A stretch of DNA of 61,465 nucleotides from Saprospiraceae bacterium (GTDB taxonomy: Bacteria > Bacteroidota > Bacteroidia > Chitinophagales > Saprospiraceae), in contig JAHDES010000036.1 of the NCBI GenBank assembly GCA_020628645.1, positions 1-61,465 of the forward strand. Direction: 5' to 3'. Within the stretch, counting starts at the first letter, position 1. Every line of letters starts with the position of its first letter. Positions 52,327-61,409 of this stretch are shown here, one piece after another. The position numbers were made by a program, and so were the translations under genes. The notes under the pieces are model-generated. The model did no database searches. It saw only the letters and a program-made list of their open reading frames with translations, and was not told the DNA's origin.

Positions 52327-53949
52327 GTGAAAAAAGTAGATAAATTATTACTCAAAAGTTTCATATCACCTTTTTTGGTTGCATTTCTCATCGCATTATT
52401 TGTGTTGGTGATGCAATTTTTATGGGTATACATTGATGATATCATTGGAAAAGGGGCGAGTATTTTAATGTTGAGTGAATTGATTTTTTACTTATCCATT
52501 TCCTTATTTCCAATGGCATTGCCAATTGGCGTGTTGATGGCATCCGTGATGGTGATGGGCAATCTCGCTGAACGTTATGAATTGGCTAGTTTCAAATCTG
52601 CAGGTGTTCCGCTCATTCGCGTGATGTTGCCGATAGCCGTTTTTGCATTTGGAATTAGTATCTTTTCCTTTATCTGTGCTAATAATTTAATTCCTATTGC
52701 CAATCTGCAATTCAAATCTCGTTTGTATGATATTCGTAAACAAAAACCCACTTTGAGTCTTGAACAAGGCGTTTTTAATGACGATTTTCAGGGCTATTCT
52801 ATTTATATTGGAAACAAACTAGAAGATGGGCGAGGTATTGAAGATGTCATTATTTATAAACAAAGTAATACGGAAGGGCGCTTGAGTTCGATTACAGCAG
52901 AAAGGGGTGAAATGTACACTACAGCAGATGATAATTACTTTATTATGAATCTGTATAATGGGATTCAAAATGAAGAAACAGGAAAACGATTTGAGAAAGG
53001 CAAACGAAATTATTCCTTTAGTCGTACCAAATTTAGATCCTACAGAAAGGTATTTGATCTAGGACAATTTAGTATTTCTGATACAGACAAACAGTTATTT
53101 AAATCTCACCAAACAATGTTGAGTGTAGGGCAACTATCAGAAGCCATTGATTCTATTGATGCTAAAATTGAAAATCGGCATCATAAGATGGAAAAGCACG
53201 TTTTGCAATATCTTTATCTTGAAAAGAAATTGGATACTTTACATTATGATAAGAAAAAAGTAGATTCTAAAACAGTTTCTAAAAGTGCCAAAAAATACAT
53301 AGAACAAGCAAAAAAAGATAGTGTAACCCAAGATAGTAAAGTGGTGAATACCAAACCTAAACCACTTCCTTCCAAGGGAAAAAAAGACTATAAACCTCAT
53401 AATATCGTTCAAAAACCTCAAGTCATACCAAATCGAAAGACAGAAAAAGAACGTGCAGCAGTCGCTCATTTTCGGGACACGTTTAAGGATGTTGATCAAA
53501 AAAAATTGCTCAATAAAGTAAAATCCTATGTCCGTTCGATTCACAGTCATGCTGCTGCCACGAATCGTGTATTAGAAAAAGAAGAAATCAACAGAATAAA
53601 ACATGTATATGAAAAACATATGAAGTTTTCTATGGCATTGGTTTGTTTTGTATTTCTATTTATTGGAGGAGCAATGGGAGCGATTGTTCGAAAAGGAGGT
53701 TTTGGTTATCCATTCTTAATTGCCATTTTTGTTTTTGTTCTTTACATCGTTTTAATGATTGTATTTGAAGAATTAGCGGAAGAAATGGTGCTTCCCGTTG
53801 TGCTAGCGAGTTGGTTGCCCATCCTCATATTAACGCCCATCGCTACTTATCTGACCTATCAAGCCATGCACGATGCCCAATTGTTTAATATTAAAAAATT
53901 AACCGCCTTTTTTGATCGAATTCAACGATTATTGGGGGGAGCGTCTTAA
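52327..53949 (+). CDS. LptF/LptG-type permease (YjgP/YjgQ family)
   Basis: 540 residues. Part of the inner-membrane ABC machine that extracts lipopolysaccharide. The N-terminus has the family text LLLKSFISPFLVAFLIALFV (TM1), ALPIGVLMASVMVMGNLAER (about 64-83) and ELASFKSAGVPLIRVMLPIA. The C-terminal three TM segments include MKFSMALVCFVFLFIGGAMG and FEELAEEMVLPVVLASWLPI. A hydrophilic Lys-rich insert (about 265-425, for example KSAKKYIEQAKKDSVTQDSK) makes it longer than E. coli LptF/G; such inserts occur in this phylum. The start is GTG at 52327, since no ATG precedes KKVDKLLLKSF. LptF and LptG cannot be separated by eye. Confidence 0.88.
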   Translation: MKKVDKLLLKSFISPFLVAFLIALFVLVMQFLWVYIDDIIGKGASILMLSELIFYLSISLFPMALPIGVLMASVMVMGNLAERYELASFKSAGVPLIRVMLPIAVFAFGISIFSFICANNLIPIANLQFKSRLYDIRKQKPTLSLEQGVFNDDFQGYSIYIGNKLEDGRGIEDVIIYKQSNTEGRLSSITAERGEMYTTADDNYFIMNLYNGIQNEETGKRFEKGKRNYSFSRTKFRSYRKVFDLGQFSISDTDKQLFKSHQTMLSVGQLSEAIDSIDAKIENRHHKMEKHVLQYLYLEKKLDTLHYDKKKVDSKTVSKSAKKYIEQAKKDSVTQDSKVVNTKPKPLPSKGKKDYKPHNIVQKPQVIPNRKTEKERAAVAHFRDTFKDVDQKKLLNKVKSYVRSIHSHAAATNRVLEKEEINRIKHVYEKHMKFSMALVCFVFLFIGGAMGAIVRKGGFGYPFLIAIFVFVLYIVLMIVFEELAEEMVLPVVLASWLPILILTPIATYLTYQAMHDAQLFNIKKLTAFFDRIQRLLGGAS

Positions 53950-53990
53950 TGTATACGAATTTTATGCAGTCTATTTTATAGATTTGTGCT

Positions 53991-54662
53991 ATGAAAAAAA
54001 TCTTACTTGATAATAAGTGGTATTTCATCCTATTTTTCATTTGGATCGTTTTTGCTTTAATCATTTGGAGCTTTATAGAAAAAGGAGACGCTATTTTCGC
54101 CATCAATCAATATCACATGCCCTTTTGGGATGTATTTTTTAAATATGGGACAAAATTAGGAGAAGAACACATTTATGTCGTATCGCTTTTTGTCTTACTC
54201 TTTGTTCGCTATCGTCATTTGTTGTTAATTCCTATTTTGGGCTTGGTGGTTACTTTGGTGAGTCATGGATTGAAAACGTTTTTCAGCGTAGCAAGACCCA
54301 TTACGTATTTCAGGACAGAAGGAATGGCGGATAATTTACAATTTGTAGAAGGAGTAGATTTGTATACGGCGATGAACAGTTTCCCTTCGGGGCATACCAT
54401 GTCGGCTTTTGCCATTTATACCTTACTTGCTTTATTATTACCTAAAAAAAATTGGATCGCGTTACTCTGTTTTATTTTAGCCTTGATCGTTGGTATTTCT
54501 AGAGTGTACTTGGTTCAGCATTTTTGGGCAGATATAACAGTGGGAAGTTTAGTAGGTGTAATGATTGGAATGCTGTTTTATTGGATACAAACTTATTTTT
54601 CAACGGATATTAATAAATGGTGGAATCGTTCTGTTTTAACTAAAAAAATAGAGCAAGTTTGA
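53991..54662 (+). CDS. PAP2-family membrane phosphatase
   Basis: 223 residues with about six TM segments. The catalytic motifs are KTFFSVARP (about 95-103), SFPSGHT (about 130-136) and SRVYLVQHFWADITVG (about 162-177), matching KX6RP, PSGH and SRX5HX3D. It dephosphorylates lipid phosphates such as undecaprenyl diphosphate or phosphatidate. The context (LptF/G permease upstream, BtuB-like receptor overlapping by one base downstream) suggests an envelope role. Confidence 0.9.
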   Translation: MKKILLDNKWYFILFFIWIVFALIIWSFIEKGDAIFAINQYHMPFWDVFFKYGTKLGEEHIYVVSLFVLLFVRYRHLLLIPILGLVVTLVSHGLKTFFSVARPITYFRTEGMADNLQFVEGVDLYTAMNSFPSGHTMSAFAIYTLLALLLPKKNWIALLCFILALIVGISRVYLVQHFWADITVGSLVGVMIGMLFYWIQTYFSTDINKWWNRSVLTKKIEQV

Positions 54663-56542
54663 TGAGAAATAAAAATTTCCTTTTCGTTTTACTGTTTTTA
54701 AAAACGTCTTTTTGCACCATCTTTGCTCAAGTAGATTCTTTAAATGAATTACCTTCCATCAATGTCATTGCAACGCCATTAGTAGTATTCGATCAGTTAG
54801 ATTCTGTAGTTACTAAAAATCATTCCTTTTCTTCTTTAGATGTAATATTGCAAGAGCAAACGGGTGTCTATCTCAAATCATATGGACAAGGAAGTTTGGC
54901 AAGTCCGTCTTTTCGAGGCTCAGGATTCGGACATACGGCAGTTTTTTGGAATGGATTTAATCTTCAACATCCGATGAATGGCGGTTTGGATTTTTCTTTG
55001 ATTCCAATTTCAAACCAAGATCAATTACAGCTTCAAAAAAATGGTATTAGCTCCTTACAAGGGAATGGTTCAATTGGTGGAGCGATTCATTGGAATACCA
55101 ATTGGAATAAAAAAACGGCCTTTTTACCGCAACTTTATCTTGGAATAGGGAGTTTTGGCGAACAAAAAATAAGATTATCTACCTCTCTATCTCATCAAAA
55201 ATATTCAGGAAATATTCAATTATTTGGCAAACGACAAACGAATGATTTTACCTATTTAGATGGTCGAGCTAATGAACAAAAGCAGCTCAATGCTTCGCTT
55301 CAAAATTATGGTATTCTTCAAAATAATGAGTGGAAAATTGGGAATAATCAGTTGTTAAAAACATGGCTTTGGTATCAAAACTCAAATCGTGAAATTCCGC
55401 CTAGTCGAGTTGAAAATAATACGAATGCACTACAATTGGATGAATTTTTTCGAGTTGGAACAGAATGGAATTACCTAGGTAAAAAATCTATAGCTAAAGT
55501 AAGATTTGCCTATTTATCGGAGGATTTAATCTACCAATCTGATTTAATTTCACCTTCTCATTCTTTTACACAAGTCGGAATTTTGGAAGGTATCTACGAA
55601 CGGGAGTTTTCTTCCACGCATTTAATACGATTGGGGTGGCACTACCAACAAAGTCGAGCAAGCGCAGATGAATTAGATAATGATGTGATACGCCATGAAA
55701 ATGCCTTTTATTCGGCTTATCAGATGAGCTTATTTAAACAAAAATTACAACTGAATCCGTCCTTGCGAATTGCTTTTGTGGAGGGAGAATTCATTCCCAC
55801 CTTATGGTCATTTCATTCCCAATATTTCATTACTAAAGCTTTAAAATGGCAAGCTTCTATTTCCAAAAATTATAAATTGCCTACTTTTAATGATTTGTAT
55901 TGGAGTGGACAAGGCAATCCTAATCTATTACCTGAAAATGGCTTTGGTTGGACGAGTGGAATTGCTTTTGATAAAGCTATCGAAAAATGGGACATTCATT
56001 TAAATACTGAAATTTTTCAAAATAGAATTAGCAACTGGATTTTGTGGTCACCCAATACTTTAGGGATATGGCGACCTTCCAATCAACAAAAGGTACATGC
56101 AAGAGGAGTAGAACTAAATGCCCGTTTTAATTATCAATGGACTTCAAACTGGCGATTTCAATTTTCAAACACTTATACCTTAACTAAATCTACGATCGAA
56201 GAACGCTTGAATTCATCATCTACAGCAATTGTTGGTAGTCAATTACCTTATGTGCCTATTCATTTATGGCGTTCTACTTTTGGATTTTCTTATAATACAT
56301 TTCGATTGTCTTATTTGCATACGTTACAATCTCAGTTATTTACTACCACAGATAATCTACAAACATTAAATGGATTTCATTTAGGAGGGCTTCAACTTTC
56401 TGTTCAAAAAGATTGGAAAAAAATTAGCACCCAATGGAATCTCCATCTTCGAAATCTTTGGAATACCAACTATCAAACGATTGCTTTTCGCCCTATGCCA
56501 AGACGAAATTTCACCCTTTCTTTACAACTTTCTTTTCTATAA
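54662..56542 (+). CDS. BtuB-like TonB-dependent receptor
   Basis: 626 residues from the ATG at 54662, which overlaps the PAP2 stop by one base (TGATG). The signal peptide ends near TIFAQ (about residue 23). The TonB-box-like segment is ELPSINVIATP (about 28-38), the plug is about 50-150 (DVILQEQTGVYLKSYGQGSL, SPSFRGSGFGHTAVFWNGFN, LQGNGSIGGAIHWN), and the rest is barrel, ending RRNFTLSLQLSFL. There is no carboxypeptidase-like domain and the size fits vitamin B12-type (BtuB) receptors, which, with the following YncE-like lipoprotein, suggests cobalamin uptake (see finding). No B12 riboswitch is seen. Confidence 0.8.
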   Translation: MRNKNFLFVLLFLKTSFCTIFAQVDSLNELPSINVIATPLVVFDQLDSVVTKNHSFSSLDVILQEQTGVYLKSYGQGSLASPSFRGSGFGHTAVFWNGFNLQHPMNGGLDFSLIPISNQDQLQLQKNGISSLQGNGSIGGAIHWNTNWNKKTAFLPQLYLGIGSFGEQKIRLSTSLSHQKYSGNIQLFGKRQTNDFTYLDGRANEQKQLNASLQNYGILQNNEWKIGNNQLLKTWLWYQNSNREIPPSRVENNTNALQLDEFFRVGTEWNYLGKKSIAKVRFAYLSEDLIYQSDLISPSHSFTQVGILEGIYEREFSSTHLIRLGWHYQQSRASADELDNDVIRHENAFYSAYQMSLFKQKLQLNPSLRIAFVEGEFIPTLWSFHSQYFITKALKWQASISKNYKLPTFNDLYWSGQGNPNLLPENGFGWTSGIAFDKAIEKWDIHLNTEIFQNRISNWILWSPNTLGIWRPSNQQKVHARGVELNARFNYQWTSNWRFQFSNTYTLTKSTIEERLNSSSTAIVGSQLPYVPIHLWRSTFGFSYNTFRLSYLHTLQSQLFTTTDNLQTLNGFHLGGLQLSVQKDWKKISTQWNLHLRNLWNTNYQTIAFRPMPRRNFTLSLQLSFL

Positions 56543-56879
56543 TATTTTAACGGATTGAACTGATAGAAAGCCATACATTTTAATTACTTTTGCGCTTCTA
56601 ATTCAAAGAAAAAATTAAAACCATACAAAAACGTAGTACAGACATTCTATCTGTGACATCAGTATAAAAGAGACGATTATTTATAGTAAAAAATAGGTGT
56701 TTTGTATTAGTAGTGGGGTACGAATAAATTTACATTCTTAATTCCTCGAATTAGCTCAATCAACTTCATTTTCAATGACTTATGATTTTCGCTATTTCAA
56801 GGAAAGTAAATTTATTTTCTCCTCGTGCCTTATTTTACTTTTTATATGGTTTAAAGAAAAAAAAATAAAAAAAAGAGAA
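56543..56879. other. Intergenic region
   Basis: 337 bases before the YncE-like lipoprotein gene. It contains an exact -7 box (TACTTTTG, 56585-56592) that would leave a leader of about 280 bases, and I find no B12-box-like sequence. An open frame from 56775 runs into the gene but lacks a signal peptide at its start, so I place the start at 56880. No other gene is visible. Confidence 0.45.
56585..56592 (+). promoter_or_regulatory. Promoter -7 box upstream of the YncE-like gene
   Basis: TACTTTTG is an exact TAnnTTTG match; a TTG lies 27 bases further up (56555-56557), longer than the usual spacing. Confidence 0.35.
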
Positions 56880-57932
56880 ATGAGTATCAGATTATTGTGT
56901 TATTTAAGTTTTGGATTTCTAATTCTTTTAAGCTTTGGTTGTGAAGACGATGAAATGTCTATGCAAACTACAGGTTTTGGAGACGGAATTTATATCACCA
57001 ATGAAGGCCCGTTTAGCAATGGTGTAGGTTCTATCAGTTACTTCGATCGGATAGATAATACCGTCATAAATAATGTTTTTTCTGATGCAAATGCTGGAAT
57101 GGAACTTGGAAATATCGTCCAATCCATGTGTATTGATAACGACAAAGCCTATATCGTAGTCAATAACTCAAATAAAATAGAAGTCGCAAATTCTACTACT
57201 TTTGTTTCAGAAGGAGTCATAGAAGGATTAAATCTTCCGCGTTATATTTTGCCTATTACAGCTTCTAAAGCCTATGTATCTCAATGGGGAACTAATGGCG
57301 TAGAAGGAAGCGTTGCCATTGTAGATTTAAGTACTAATACAATTACAGCTACGATTCCAACAGGCAAAGGGGCAGAACGAATGCTTTTACAAAATGACAA
57401 AGTATACGTTGCGTGTAATGGAGGTTTTGATCGAGATTCTGTTATTTCAGTCATTGATACACAATCCGATGCCGTCATCAATTCTATTGTGGTGGGTGAT
57501 AATCCGACGAGTGTTGTTATAGATAATCAAAATCGAATATTTGCATTAGCTCGTGGTTATTCTGATTTTAACGATCCTGCTAATAATACAGTAGGTCAAT
57601 TAACTCGAATTGTAGATGATGTTGTCGTGAATACAATTGATTTATCAAATGGAGCAGATGATTTAATTATTAATGCATCTGGGGATCAATTGTATTTTAC
57701 AATGGACGGAGTATTGCATACACATTCTATTTTTGAAGACGTATTCGATTCGACCCCTTTGATTAATCGTTATTTTTATGAAATCGGTTTTGATCCCGTA
57801 AGTCAAAATATAGTAACAGCAGATGCAGGTGATTTTACGTCCAATGGTCAAATCTTTCGTTATGATGAAAATGGAGTAGTGATTGATTCTTTTGGAGTAG
57901 GAGTTATTCCTGGGAGCTTTTATTTTGAATAG
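56880..57932 (+). CDS. YncE/DUF5074-like beta-propeller lipoprotein (possible BtuG-like)
   Basis: 350 residues from the ATG at 56880, which gives a lipoprotein signal with lipobox SFGC (about residue 21) followed by acidic EDDEMS, as in surface lipoproteins. The remainder is a beta-propeller: repeated blades with VYVACNGGFDRDSVISVIDT, AVINSIVVGDNPTSVVIDNQ and IFALARGYSDFN. This is the YncE/DUF5074 pattern. Such proteins (BtuG in Bacteroides) can cap BtuB and bind B12. It directly follows the BtuB-like receptor on the same strand, though 337 bp separate them. Alternatively it binds another small ligand. Confidence 0.75.
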   Translation: MSIRLLCYLSFGFLILLSFGCEDDEMSMQTTGFGDGIYITNEGPFSNGVGSISYFDRIDNTVINNVFSDANAGMELGNIVQSMCIDNDKAYIVVNNSNKIEVANSTTFVSEGVIEGLNLPRYILPITASKAYVSQWGTNGVEGSVAIVDLSTNTITATIPTGKGAERMLLQNDKVYVACNGGFDRDSVISVIDTQSDAVINSIVVGDNPTSVVIDNQNRIFALARGYSDFNDPANNTVGQLTRIVDDVVVNTIDLSNGADDLIINASGDQLYFTMDGVLHTHSIFEDVFDSTPLINRYFYEIGFDPVSQNIVTADAGDFTSNGQIFRYDENGVVIDSFGVGVIPGSFYFE

Positions 57933-58006
57933 AGATTAATTTAAAAAGAGTAGGACGGACTTTAGTTTGTTCGAACATTATAACCTTTCATCCAGATTTT
58001 AAAATT

Positions 58007-59275
58007 ATGGACTTTCTAGAAGAATTACGCTGGCGAAATTTATTGCAAGATATCACACCGGGTATCGAAGAAGAACTAGCCTCTAAAAAAGTAGTGGCAT
58101 ACATTGGATTTGATCCAACAGCTCCTTCTTTGACTATTGGTAATTTTACGCAAATCATGCTCTTGAAATTATTCCAATTATCAGGACATCAACCCATCAT
58201 TGTAATGGGAGGGGCAACGGGTCGGGTAGGAGATCCTTCTGGAAAGGATAAAGAACGCCAACTCAAATCGTATGAGGAATTGGATTCTAATCTACAATTT
58301 CAAATGAGGCAGTTTGAAAAATTCCTTTCCTTTGACGGGGATAATAAAGCGCTCTTTGTCAATAATTTGGATTTTTATAAAGAAATGAACGTCTTGACGT
58401 TTCTTCGTGATGTAGGAAAGACCTTGACCGTAAGTTATATGACTTCCAAAGAATCGGTGAGACGTCGTGTAGACACTGGACTTTCCTTTACCGAATTCAG
58501 TTATCAGCTTTTGCAGGCCTACGATTTTCAATGTCTATATGAACAATATGGATGCACTTTGCAAATGGGTGGCTCTGATCAATGGGGGAATATTACTTCT
58601 GGTACTGAATTTATTCGTAGAAATACGGGCGGAAAAGCCTATGCGATTACCATTAAATTATTAACTAAAACGGATGGCAGTAAATTTGGTAAATCCGAAA
58701 AAGGAAATATTTGGCTCGATCCAGAAATGACTTCTCCTTACCAGTTTTATCAATTTTGGATCAATTCTGATGATGCTGATATTGCGCAATACTATCGTTA
58801 TTTCACTCTTCATTCTCAAGCTGAAATTGAAGCTAGAGAAAAAGAATTAGCGGACAATCCACGAGAATTAAAACGATTACTCGCCGAAGAATTGACTAAA
58901 CGAGTACATTCAGAAGAGGCTTATGAAGCGGTACTTAAAGTATCTCAACTTCTTTTCGCTAAAGCTTCAAAAGAAGTTTTAGAAAGTATGGATACAGATA
59001 CATTATCTATAGTAGCCAATGAAATTCCAAATACGACACTCTCCAAATCTATTTTTGAGGAAGGGATTAGTATTACAGAATTACTTACTGATCAAACTTC
59101 TATGTTGTCCTCCAATGGAGATGTGCGTCGTGCCATTAAAAACAATGCTATTGCAGTAAATAAAACAAAAATGGCAGCACACGATGCCATTGTCAATTCT
59201 GATCAATTGTTGCATGGAAAGTATATCCTTCTTGAGAATGGACGCAAGAATAAATTTATGGTTGTAGTTGAATAG
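58007..59275 (+). CDS. tyrS: Tyrosyl-tRNA synthetase
   Basis: 422 residues. Charges tRNA-Tyr. YIGFDPTAPSLTIGNF (about 32-47; the HIGH-like site is TIGN), QMGGSDQWGNITSGTEF (about 189-205) and the KMSKS-like KFGKS (about 228-232) mark the catalytic core. A C-terminal S4 domain is present at about 355-420 (RRAIKNNAIAVNKTKMAAHD). The start is ATG at 58007. Confidence 0.95.
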   Translation: MDFLEELRWRNLLQDITPGIEEELASKKVVAYIGFDPTAPSLTIGNFTQIMLLKLFQLSGHQPIIVMGGATGRVGDPSGKDKERQLKSYEELDSNLQFQMRQFEKFLSFDGDNKALFVNNLDFYKEMNVLTFLRDVGKTLTVSYMTSKESVRRRVDTGLSFTEFSYQLLQAYDFQCLYEQYGCTLQMGGSDQWGNITSGTEFIRRNTGGKAYAITIKLLTKTDGSKFGKSEKGNIWLDPEMTSPYQFYQFWINSDDADIAQYYRYFTLHSQAEIEAREKELADNPRELKRLLAEELTKRVHSEEAYEAVLKVSQLLFAKASKEVLESMDTDTLSIVANEIPNTTLSKSIFEEGISITELLTDQTSMLSSNGDVRRAIKNNAIAVNKTKMAAHDAIVNSDQLLHGKYILLENGRKNKFMVVVE

Positions 59276-59288
59276 TACTTTCTGATAC

Positions 59289-60161
59289 ATGGCTTTAATA
59301 GATATACTGATTAGTTTAGTTATAGCCCTTATCATGTTTGGGATTGGAGCATCCTTACGATTCTCAGATTTCAAGCGTATCTTTTCTAGTCCTAAAGCCT
59401 TAGGATTAGGTTTATTTCTACAAATGATTTTTTTGCCAGCGCTGGCATTTACGGTGGTTTATTTAAGCCCATTAAATGCTTATTGGGCAGTGGGATTGTT
59501 TGTGGTGTCACTTTGTCCGGGAGGAACGACTTCCAATTTTATCAGTTATTTGGTGAATGCAGATACTGCTTTGTCCATTGCGATGACGACGATTAATAGT
59601 GTATTGATTTTATTTAGTATTCCCTTGTTGACGAATTTTGCGTTGAACTATTTTTTGGGTAGGTCGAATGAAATTTCCCTTTCTGTAACGGAGACTTTAT
59701 TACAAGTATTTTTAATGGTTTTATTACCTGCATTATTGGGGGTGTTATTCAATGAATATTTCACCAAGATCAGTAACAAATTAAAAAATCCTTTAAAATA
59801 TATAAATATCATCCTTTTAGCTGGGGTATTTTCTATCAAATATTTTGCAGGAGAAGAACAAGGCGGGAGTGGATTGACAGGAACTGAAATACAAGCTATT
59901 TTACCTTATGCTTTGCTGTTACATATTGCTTCGATGCTGTTAAGTTATGGAATCAGTAAAGGAATTCGTTTGACGAATGCACAATCCACTACTATTGGTA
60001 TTGAAGTAGGTTTACAAAATACTACTCTTGCACTTCTTATTACGGGTACAATTATCAATATCAATGAAATGACCAAGCCAGCTTTGGTATACGCCTTATT
60101 TTCTTTTTTTACGACTTTATGCTTTGCTTATCTCACATTAGGAAGAAAGAAGATTTCTTGA
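59289..60161 (+). CDS. Bile acid:sodium symporter (BASS/SBF) family transporter
   Basis: 290 residues with about nine hydrophobic segments. Signatures: FGIGASLRFSDFKRIFSSPK (about 17-36), VVSLCPGGTTSNFISYLVNA (about 73-92) and TTIGIEVGLQNTTLALLITG (about 236-255), the two helix-break motifs that bind Na+ and substrate. The family carries bile acids, pantoate and other organic anions; the substrate here is unknown. The gene starts 13 bp after tyrS, so the two are likely co-transcribed. It is closed by a bidirectional terminator. Confidence 0.88.
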   Translation: MALIDILISLVIALIMFGIGASLRFSDFKRIFSSPKALGLGLFLQMIFLPALAFTVVYLSPLNAYWAVGLFVVSLCPGGTTSNFISYLVNADTALSIAMTTINSVLILFSIPLLTNFALNYFLGRSNEISLSVTETLLQVFLMVLLPALLGVLFNEYFTKISNKLKNPLKYINIILLAGVFSIKYFAGEEQGGSGLTGTEIQAILPYALLLHIASMLLSYGISKGIRLTNAQSTTIGIEVGLQNTTLALLITGTIININEMTKPALVYALFSFFTTLCFAYLTLGRKKIS

Positions 60162-60179
60162 TACTTTTCATAGATACTA

Positions 60180-60213
60180 AAAAGAGCAACCCATTTACAT
60201 GAATTGCTCTTTT
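60180..60213. terminator. Bidirectional terminator between the BASS and DUF2911 genes
   Basis: AAAAGAGCAA (60180-60189) pairs with TTGCTCTTTT (60204-60213), a perfect 10-bp stem with T-tracts built into both ends of the stem. It suits both converging genes. Confidence 0.8.
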
Positions 60214-60235
60214 AGAAAAAAGGAAAGTTGATTTT

Positions 60236-61096
60236 TTACATTTTCTTACCCATTTTCATGGTCCATTCTTTGATAGAGGCTGTATTCATACGAATATAAT
60301 CTTCATTTTCAGCTTTAGTCGCTAAATCTTTAGACTTCGTAGCAGCAGCAATAGCTTCTTTGTAGCGACCTAAATCTGCTAAGATCATAGCCTCACGACG
60401 AACTTGCCAGAATTTTGGATCATCACCAGCTGTTGCTTTTTGTACCCACGCTAACGCTTGATTTAAATCTTTACCTGTGTCGTGATAATAAGTAGCAGCA
60501 GTATAGTATTCTCCTTTAGTAGTTCCACCCATCGCAGATTCAATAGCAGCCATAACTTTTTTATCCACCTCAACTTCTACAGGTAAATTGACAGCAGTAT
60601 TTTCCCATCGAATAGTGATATTGGCTGTTGTACTTGTTACATCATTGACTTCAATGGTGAATGTTTCAGTAGTTGCTTTAGTGGTTGTGGGAGTTACCAT
60701 AAAACTGACTGTAGGGTCTTTTTCACGATAAGCAGACCAATACCGATCTCCAAATTCGTATAAATTAACTTTCCAGCTAGCTGCATCAGGCACAGTGATT
60801 ACTGCATAAGCACCAGCTTTCACTTCTTTTCCACCTAATTTCACATCATCACTAAAAGTAAGTTTTGTAGCTGCATTGGCACCTGTACGCCACATTTTTC
60901 CAAAAGGAACTAAGCCATCTTGAGCAAAAATAGTTCTTCCTTTCATACTTGGACGAGAATATTCTACAGTTACCGTTGATAAACCAACAGTTTGTTCCAA
61001 TTTTGAAGCTGGACTGGCAGCAGGTGTTTTAATTTGAGCTGTTGAATAGAAGGCAAATCCTACCATCAAACAAGCAAGTAGTACTAATCTTTTCAT
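60236..61096 (-). CDS. DUF2911 secreted protein with helical C-terminal repeats
   Basis: 286 residues with a signal peptide (MKRLVLLACLMVGFAFYSTAQ). The DUF2911 domain fills about 25-170: VEYSRPSMKGRTIFAQDGLV, GKMWRTGANAATKLTFSDDV and EVKAGAYAVITVPDAASWKV. The C-terminal third is helical and TPR-like (AATYYHDTGKDLNQALAWVQ, AMILADLGRYKEAIAAATKS). Proteins of this kind are abundant in Bacteroidota and their function is not established. It is a single gene closed by the bidirectional hairpin at 60180. Confidence 0.9.
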   Translation of the reverse strand: MKRLVLLACLMVGFAFYSTAQIKTPAASPASKLEQTVGLSTVTVEYSRPSMKGRTIFAQDGLVPFGKMWRTGANAATKLTFSDDVKLGGKEVKAGAYAVITVPDAASWKVNLYEFGDRYWSAYREKDPTVSFMVTPTTTKATTETFTIEVNDVTSTTANITIRWENTAVNLPVEVEVDKKVMAAIESAMGGTTKGEYYTAATYYHDTGKDLNQALAWVQKATAGDDPKFWQVRREAMILADLGRYKEAIAAATKSKDLATKAENEDYIRMNTASIKEWTMKMGKKM

Positions 61097-61409
61097 AAAT
61101 AATTAAGTATTTGGTTTTGCGTAAAAACAATTAATGAATTTTGTTCAGAAGCTGTTTGAATTTAACACTTTCTATCTATGATGTCCCTTTTTCCATCACT
61201 CTTTGTTATTAAAATAGTTATTTAGCTGGGCTAAACGCCTATTTCAATGCCTCGATTGTTGAAAAAATGACCTATCATATTTTAAAAAAGCTAAACTAAA
61301 ACAGCTTCTCATAAAAAAGGTAAAATTACCCTTTTCCATTCAAAAACAGCTATAGAAATTAGAATGTTTACAAAATCGTAAACTTTAAGACAAGAAATAG
61401 TAAAATAAA
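61097..61409. other. Intergenic region near the right edge
   Basis: 313 bases with no gene. It holds a perfect 11-bp inverted repeat (AGAAGCTGTTT at 61147-61157 and AAACAGCTTCT at 61299-61309), a small stem TTTAGC/GCTAAA (61221-61235), and a hairpin near 61315-61335. No exact promoter box is visible. Confidence 0.4.

Noticed and set aside
56775-56879. Longer start for the YncE-like gene at 56775
   Set aside because: The extra 35 residues are Lys-rich and precede the true lipoprotein signal, so the lipobox start at 56880 is preferred.
54662-56880. Cobalamin riboswitch upstream of the BtuB/YncE-like pair
   Set aside because: No B12-box-like sequence is visible in the upstream PAP2 region or the 337-bp gap.
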